A DNA stretch of 64,000 nucleotides from Ectocarpus siliculosus (lineage: Eukaryota > Sar > Phaeophyceae > Ectocarpales > Ectocarpaceae), in assembly GCA_000310025.1 (NCBI GenBank), contig FN649755.1, forward strand, positions 967,835-1,031,834, in the 5' to 3' direction. The translations under genes and the position numbers were made by a program. Below, piece after piece: positions 58,014 through 64,000 of the stretch (position 1 is its first letter; every line of letters begins with the position of its first letter). The notes beneath the pieces are model-generated. The model was not told where the DNA came from. It ran no database searches and worked only from the letters and a program-made list of their open reading frames with translations.

Positions 58014-59950
58014 GTGCCGCCCCCACCGGTAGCCGGTTTCTCGACGTCGCCATCGTGGTCCTCAACCAGGCCTGCGGCGACGGTGGGCAGAAGCACTGGT
58101 TCGCCTCCACTAAGGAGCTCCAGCTGGCGTCCTTGCAGCTCTGCGAGGCGTGCCGGGACGCCGCCGCCCTCCACCTCCGGGTTGACACGAGCACCCCGCT
58201 GCGACTGTTCGCCCCTGCCGACAGCCCTTCCGACGACTCGGAGGAAGACACTCGGGTGCCGCGTCTCCGAGCTCGGGAGGTAAGCTGGAACCTCACGAGC
58301 GCTGACCGGCTGAGCAGCCCGATCTACGCGCTGGCCAGCGCACAGGTGTTCACGTTCAGCAACAGTTTAAATGCTGTTCTGGATGCCGTGGTGTGGCCCA
58401 CGTCGCTGCAGCAGCTGACGTTCGGGAGGCGGTTCAACCGACCGCTGGAAGCGGTGTCGTTTCCTGCGTCGTTACGGGAGATCACCTTCGGGTGGGGTTT
58501 CAATCGGGCGATCGAAGCCGTATCGTGGCCTGCAGAGCTACGGCGGCTCACCTTCGGGTGGGCTTTCAACCATCCGGTGGAAGCGGTGTCGTGGCCTCCA
58601 GAGCTGCGGCATCTCACGTTTGGGGCTTGTTTCCGGCAGGAAATTAGTGGGGCGTCGTTCCCGGCCTCACTGGAGCAGATTGTCTTCGGACACAACTTCA
58701 ACCAGTCGATTGCGGGAACCGTGTGGCCGACGTCTCTTCGAACCCTGAGTTTCGGGCGAAGGTTTAACCAGCCCCTTCAGGGGGTTGCATGGCCGCCCTC
58801 CTTACGCCAGCTCGTCTTTGGTGACAGCTTTGACCAGCCGATGCAGGGCGCATCGTTGCCCTCCTCGCTCCGATCGCTCAAGTTCGGGCGACGCTTCAAC
58901 CAAGCGCTCGAGGGTGTGGCGTGGCCGGCCTCTCTCCGGGAGGTCGTCTTCGGGGATGTTTTCGATCAGCCGGTGGAAGCCGTCGAGTTTCCTGGGTCGT
59001 TGCAGGAGCTCCTGTTCGGGCGGTCCTTCGACCAGCCGACGAGGGGGGTCGCTTGGCCTGCAGCGCTTCAGAAGCTTACCTTCGGGGCGAAGTTCAACCA
59101 GGAGGTCGAGGGGACCACGTGGGCAGCTTCGCTGCGAGAGCTGACGTTCGGGGAAGCATTCGACAAGCCCATCGAAGCGGTCAGCTGGCCCGTGTCGCTG
59201 CGGCGGCTCGTTTTCGGCAAAGAATTCAACCGACCCATCAGGAGAGTTTCTTGGCCCGATTCTCTGCAGCAGCTCATCTTCGGGTTGCGATTCAACCGGC
59301 CAATCAGCGGTGTCGCGTGGCCGGCGTCGCTGCAGCAGCTTACCTTCGGGAGCACCTTCAACCAGGCCGTCGATCAGACGCCTTTGCCTGCGTCATTGCA
59401 GCAGCTCAGGTTCGGCGCGTGTTTCAACCAGCCGATCGAGCTAGTCGCGTGGCCGGCAACGGTTCGTCAGCTCGAGTTCGGGGACGAGTTCAACCAGCCC
59501 GTCCGGAAAGTTTCGTGGCCGGCGTCCATGCAGCAGCTCAAGTTCGCGGGGAATTTCAACGAGGAGATCGCTGGGCTCCAGCTGCCGTCCTCTCTGCTGC
59601 GAATTCGTTTCGGGTATTTCTTCAACCGAACTCTGGAAGGGGTTGCGTGGCCGGTCGCCCTGGAGGAGGTCAAGTTCGGGAGAAATTTTAACCAGGCGCT
59701 GGACACGACGGGGTGGCCGTCCTCCCTAAGACGGTTGCATCTAGACCGCCACTTCGACCACTCGTTGCACGGGCTGGGGAGATGGATGCCGAACCTCGAG
59801 GAACTGACGCTGCTGCTGAAGGCCTCGGAGCGTTACGACATCCTCGTCGATATCGAATGGCCGGCAGGCCTGAAGCGGCTGAATGTGAAGCACCGGGTGC
59901 GCTTGGAGGGCGACGAGATGCCAGCCGGTCTTCAGGTAATTCACGTTTGA
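58014..59950 (+). CDS. FNIP/leucine-rich-like repeat protein, last exon
   Basis: The exon opens after a CAG acceptor (58011-58013) with a split codon and reads to TGA at 59948-59950. There is no ATG before the conserved part, so an upstream exon must supply the start; I could not find it. After about 110 residues (KELQLASLQLCEACRDAA, then an acidic SDDSEED stretch) come roughly 21 tandem 22-residue repeats with consensus F-[ND]-x-P-[ILV]-x-x-V-x-W-P-x-S-L-x-x-L-x-F-G-x-x. A less regular end follows, finishing MPAGLQVIHV. This is the FNIP type of leucine-rich-like repeat, known in large numbers from Dictyostelium and some giant viruses. Such repeats form solenoids for protein binding. The unbroken frame and variable x positions argue for a working gene. 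Confidence 0.82.
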
Positions 59951-61807
59951 CGGCCCGTCTTGGTCGAGATCACGGGTGCGGTACATGGAAGCCTCCGACT
60001 GCACTCGGCCTTGAGAGCAACCAAACTCTTCAGTTGGAGGGTTTGTTCAAGGTGCAGACGAAACAAACCGTGGTTTGTTGAGACCCGTTCGAATTGCCAA
60101 TGGGGCGCATATTAGGGCACGGTATGACCCGGTAAATGTGGGACGTCTGTACGACCCCCCCGAACGAGAGAACGAGATATGTTGCTTAAACTCTGTCAAA
60201 CCTAGGCGTTCGTGCAGAGAGTCCTCTGGGTGTTAGACAGAGCGGCGCATTGACGAGGGGCGAGGTTGACTCCAAGCAAGCTTGTAGTGGTTTGGCAGCT
60301 TTTTAAGCTGCCAATGGGCTGAGTACATCGTTGCCCGATGGGCTGCTACGATTACATCGCAGCGGCCGAGATGCGAAGGATTTTCAATACGACCAACCTT
60401 TCCGACGAGCCAAGAAAATGGAAGTCTGCTCCATGGTCTACCGTAGTGGTCTACCGTAGTGTCGTTGTACGTACGAAAACAAAATGTCTGTGGTTGCTAT
60501 TTGGAGGAGATAGTCTCTCGGGTATGTGCACAGAGAGGCTGTGACACGATAGACAAGGCCCAGAGAGATCCTGCGACGCAAACGTGCTCTGCCATAGGCG
60601 CGCATCTTTCTCTTTCCTCGGGGTATAGAAATATGATGATACCGAAGGAAATTGGAGAGAAACTTCGTTGCAGGCAGGTTTGTTGGAGGCGTGGACAAAA
60701 CAAGCCGTTGGCTACTGCAAAATCTACGAATTGCTATAGCGTGTAATAGGGTACGGTAACAGAATCACGTACTTTGATGTATGGTACTGCAGTAAGAGGA
60801 CCCGGAATCGAGAAAGAGAGATGGATCGGACTCTTGTCTGTGGAAGAGATTGAGTTGTGTTGTTTGCACATGAGAAAAAATGAAAAAATGAGCAAGAGAA
60901 GGATCGTTGTCGACCGCTCTTTCGAAGCTCTCTTCATGCTAAAAGAGCGAGGGAAGCGCAGATACAATGAGCGAAGTGGACACATAGAAAGCTTAAGCCT
61001 AGTGGTTACTCATAGAAATCTTTTGCCTTCTGGTCGGGGTTAGCAGCTGTAGGAGCTACCGATAAGTTGGGTATTTCCCCACCCACCCTCCTACTTTCTG
61101 TTCTTTCGACGTTGGGGGAAAAGAAGAGCGCCCACTCCTCGGAGAGAGGTAGCATTTGCCATAGGAAGAAATCGGATGGTGTCATTGTCGTCGAGACATG
61201 TTCATCTGAGATTTCTTCGTGCTGTAGGGTTGACTCCCCTCACCGGAAGACAACCGTTGATTTCTGCTTGGACGAAAGAGGGGGTAACAGCAATAACTTA
61301 AATATAGGGAGAAATAATTGTAGGACCGCCAATATAGAAGAGGTTTTCTGCGAGGGGACGGTGCTCAAAGGTGGAATCTCCTCGAAAGAACAATCGGCTT
61401 CTACAGTAGTACAGTAGTAGACAACGTGCATGGGGCGTTTGCTGAAAACTACTCGTGTTCTGAGCTGAGCAGGATGTGTTTCAGCACGAGGAACATATAG
61501 TACTTCTGGTCCTCTGCAACTATTTTTTAAACTGAGGACACCGCTGTTCATCATTGTGTTATTTCTTCGAGAAAAAAACCGAAGGCGAGACGATCGACGG
61601 TTGGTTTTGTTCCGTTCAACAAAGACCGAACATGGACAGTCAGCGCCTGTGCTTAAAACCCCCTTACCACGCACAGAAAATTCGGCCTTCTTGCGAAATT
61701 TCTGACATGTAAGAAAAAGAGCGAACGACTCCTGCTGATTTGGATGGTGCAGACAGTTCCATCCCTGGGTGCAAGTTCACAGCTGCCTTCCCACTTGAGC
61801 CGTCTCT

Positions 61808-61882
61808 TGTCTATAATCTCTATCAAATGTCCCCTCGTTACGAGGGGACGTACGAGGGGACGTTTGATAGGGATTATAGACA
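61808..61882. repeat. Near-perfect hairpin, about 31-base arms
   Basis: TGTCTATAATCTCTATCAAA with TGTCCCCTCGT at the left pairs with ACGAGGGGACG and TTTGATAGGGATTATAGACA at the right, with two non-Watson-Crick positions and a 13-base loop that itself repeats ACGAGGGGACG. It could be a small-RNA precursor or the ends of a tiny foldback element. Confidence 0.75.
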
Positions 61883-62633
61883 GCAACTGGCGGGAGCGTG
61901 GTAAACGGGGCACGAAAAGGAGGTTTTCAATATATTTCTCTAGAGGGAAAGCGAGACCTTCTAACTCAAGCCCTAGGTTGCTCGGTGCCTTCTATCAACG
62001 GTGGGCTAGGTACTTCTTGAGCGCTTGCCCCTAGTAGCGCTTTCCACCCAAGGGTAGACAGACGCGGCGCAACTTCGCTGTTGAACCCGCGGCGCAATCG
62101 CCCCGCAATTCGACCTGTTCATTACCCTCATACTCCTCCACTCTACAAAGCATTCATACTAGACTAGAGTCGTCCGTGTGTACCCCGGCACCCCCCTGGT
62201 CGAGTAGTGCAAAGGAGGAGACAACCATGCCATTCTTCGCGAGGTAAAACAGGTGAAGATGGGGACAAAAAGTGTCCCCAAAAGGCGATCCAGCCCTAAA
62301 TTAACAACCTCTAGTTTTGGTCCAGGCGGGTTCGTACAAAAGTTTCCTATTGTAGGGTCGTGACACGAATGGTCGCGACATTCTTCGGGTCGCGACACAC
62401 TTCGCTTTAGTGTAGAGGTTCTTTACACAGAGCTTGCAGAAGTGCTCAATCAATTTGTCAGATTTTGAGATCCTCGGGCGCTAAAAGACCCATCTTTATG
62501 GATGGGGAGCAAATCTTCCTTTGGGCAAATCTTGCCTTTTTCGACCTTTTGGGCAGCCTGCTACGCGAACGAATGAAAATCAGCTGTTCAACCCTCGAGA
62601 AAAGTCACAGCTTTGGTTGAGATGTCCACAGAT

Positions 62634-62847
62634 CACCTATTTGTTTCGCCAGGGTCCACGTTTGATTTTTTTCCAGCAGAGCAAGATTTGCAAATTCGTC
62701 CAAGATTGGGTGGAATAGCCAATTCCGAGCAAATCTTGGGTCAAGATTTGCCAAGATCTGAAAAAATGCTGTTTTTGGAAGGATCTTCCGTGAAAAGTTG
62801 CACATTTTGAAAAAATCAAACGGGGACCCTTGCGAAACAAATAGGTG
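62634..62847. repeat. Foldback with 37-base arms and AAGATTTG core
   Basis: The left arm CACCTATTTGTTTCGCCAGG then GTCCACGTTTGATTTTTT is mirrored by AAAAAATCAAACGGGGACCC then TTGCGAAACAAATAGGTG at the right. The core holds GCAAGATTTGCAAATTC and GCAAATCTTGGGTCAAGATT. Non-coding. Confidence 0.75.
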
Positions 62848-63528
62848 TTATCGAGGAACAGAGAAATAAAAGAGGGAAGGGAGCAAGCTCGTTGCTCCTG
62901 GCTTCGGGTACTCACAGTTGTTGTTTGATCTCTTGTTTAGCCTTCTTAGACCAGGTCCGCTCAGCGCCCACTCGGAGAGTGAGGGAGCGGGGCTGGGATT
63001 TTGATCTTCCTTCAAGCTACTTCAATACCCCTCAACGTCGCCAAATATCCATATCCAAAGAAAATTCAAAATATCCAATAAGCGCTCATACAACGTTCAT
63101 GAAACGCTCGTACAATACAAATACACTAGTTGCTCCATTACATTAGCCCACCCTGGGAAGTCGTAGATGCAGATACTTTATCGTCAATCCAATACTCAAC
63201 CTCAAATAAAGATCGAAGATGCGACTTTCCAAATCAGACAAAATAAGATAAAAATAAAAGGAACTAGGGTCAGAGAAAATATTGCATCCCCGACAAATAC
63301 TCCAAACCATCCCCACACCACACAGTGATGACTACTGAGAATCACATCGCCAACGACGGAACCAATCTGAATCAAAATGGGGTTCGGTCGCGTTGGGCAC
63401 GCAAAGGTCGGGGTGACTATTGCAACAATAGAAGAAGCTCACACCACCCAAACACGCGCTAGCGTACCACTGCGTACGATGTAGAACAAAACATAGAAAA
63501 CATGTAGCGGCCCGTAGGCGGCATGATA

Positions 63529-63998
63529 TCAAAGCACAGATCCAGATGGGGCAACAGCCAGCTGTGCCACAACGCCTCGTGTTCGCGACGTAACGCCATC
63601 ATCCGTGGAAGGGTTGGTCAAACCACGAGTACGGTGTTTTTGCAAGCACCAAGAACCACAAGGAGCATCCAAAACCGTGGAGTAACTATACTCTGGGAGA
63701 GAAAGCTTTCGAGGGCCGGGGGTGTCCAAAAATCGAACAATGTACTGGCCTGTTACGAAACTACTAATCTGCCCAAGACACCAACGTCCATCCAAAGCTT
63801 TGTACCAAATGTGGGCTCCGACGGGCAAAACAGAAACAGAGAAGCGAGCCAACCAAATGTCACGCGAAACCAACTCGTACCCAGGAGCAATGAAACGTTC
63901 GGCCTGATTCCGAGCAAGTTCTCGGTCGGCCGAAGCTATCCGAGCATTACGATAAGCTCGGTTTCCTTGTACGCGCTGACTAGCGTTACCAGACCAGT
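63529..63998 (-). CDS. Probable retrotransposon pol C-terminal fragment (5' partial)
   Basis: An open minus-strand frame enters from beyond the window and stops at 63531-63529. It begins with an Arg/Ala-rich helix-like stretch (RAYRNARIASADRELARNQA). It continues with a small beta-rich module with the pattern G-x-x-I-W-Y-K-x-x-D-G-R-W-x-L-G-Q-I, then YIVRFLDTPGP-KLSL. Such a module resembles the domain that follows the integrase core in many LTR-retrotransposon polyproteins. The last 50 residues look unstructured. Neither the RT nor the integrase core is in view and no LTR was recognised, so the assignment rests on pattern only. Confidence 0.4.
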   Translation of the reverse strand, partial: WSGNASQRVQGNRAYRNARIASADRELARNQAERFIAPGYELVSRDIWLARFSVSVLPVGAHIWYKALDGRWCLGQISSFVTGQYIVRFLDTPGPRKLSLPEYSYSTVLDAPCGSWCLQKHRTRGLTNPSTDDGVTSRTRGVVAQLAVAPSGSVL

Positions 63999-64000
63999 AA

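Larger units (their letters stand above)
59951..63528. other. Spacer after the FNIP gene
   Basis: No gene is supported; plus- and minus-strand frames are all under 150 codons and without domains. The notable contents are a near-perfect hairpin at 61808-61882 and a foldback at 62634-62847. Confidence 0.5.

Overview
This is nuclear DNA of a eukaryote with large, intron-rich genes in a repeat-dominated setting. Coding sequence sits in short exons with clean GT-AG borders and matching phases. The introns and spacers are full of microsatellites, MITE-like elements, foldback elements and tRNA-derived SINE-like repeats. No bacterial operon structure is visible. Intron density, balanced base composition, Gly/Ser/Ala/Gln-rich tails and a FNIP-repeat gene fit a stramenopile, most like a brown alga. 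That placement is inference; no marker gene is present.

The window is framed by two head-to-tail copies of one multi-exon membrane-protein gene. Copy 1 occupies 415-7526 and its 5' part lies outside the window. Copy 2 occupies 35666 to about 44719. Four internal exons have identical lengths in both copies (178, 159, 151 and 68 nt), and splice phases agree throughout. Joined, copy 2 gives seven hydrophobic segments, a basic loop after segment 5 and a long low-complexity tail. This is the architecture of a 7TM, GPCR-like receptor.

The 28 kb between the copies (7527-35665) holds one damaged, spliced zinc-finger gene on the minus strand (about 18055-16643, entering an N gap) and otherwise mobile and repetitive DNA. 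Downstream of copy 2 come a CCHC zinc-knuckle/Ala-rich repeat protein (47190-49574), another repeat-rich stretch, a FNIP-repeat protein (last exon 58014-59950), and at the right edge the C-terminal end of a probable retrotransposon polyprotein on the minus strand (63998-63529).

The most striking pattern is that many introns of the receptor genes begin with one or more decayed tandem copies of the preceding exon end plus its 5' splice site. Two intron 3' ends, at the receptor tail exon of copy 1 and at the FNIP exon, show tandem duplication of the 3' splice site. Local duplication of exon-intron junctions therefore seems to be a main route of intron growth here. In addition, several dispersed repeat families with different heads end in a related tail, GTGAAGACAACAACAA, suggesting SINE families that share a 3' end.

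Assembly quality matters. Bases 1-360 and 43040-43600 are homopolymer-inflated low-quality sequence. The block after the 100-N gap is a corrupted second reading of the sequence before it.
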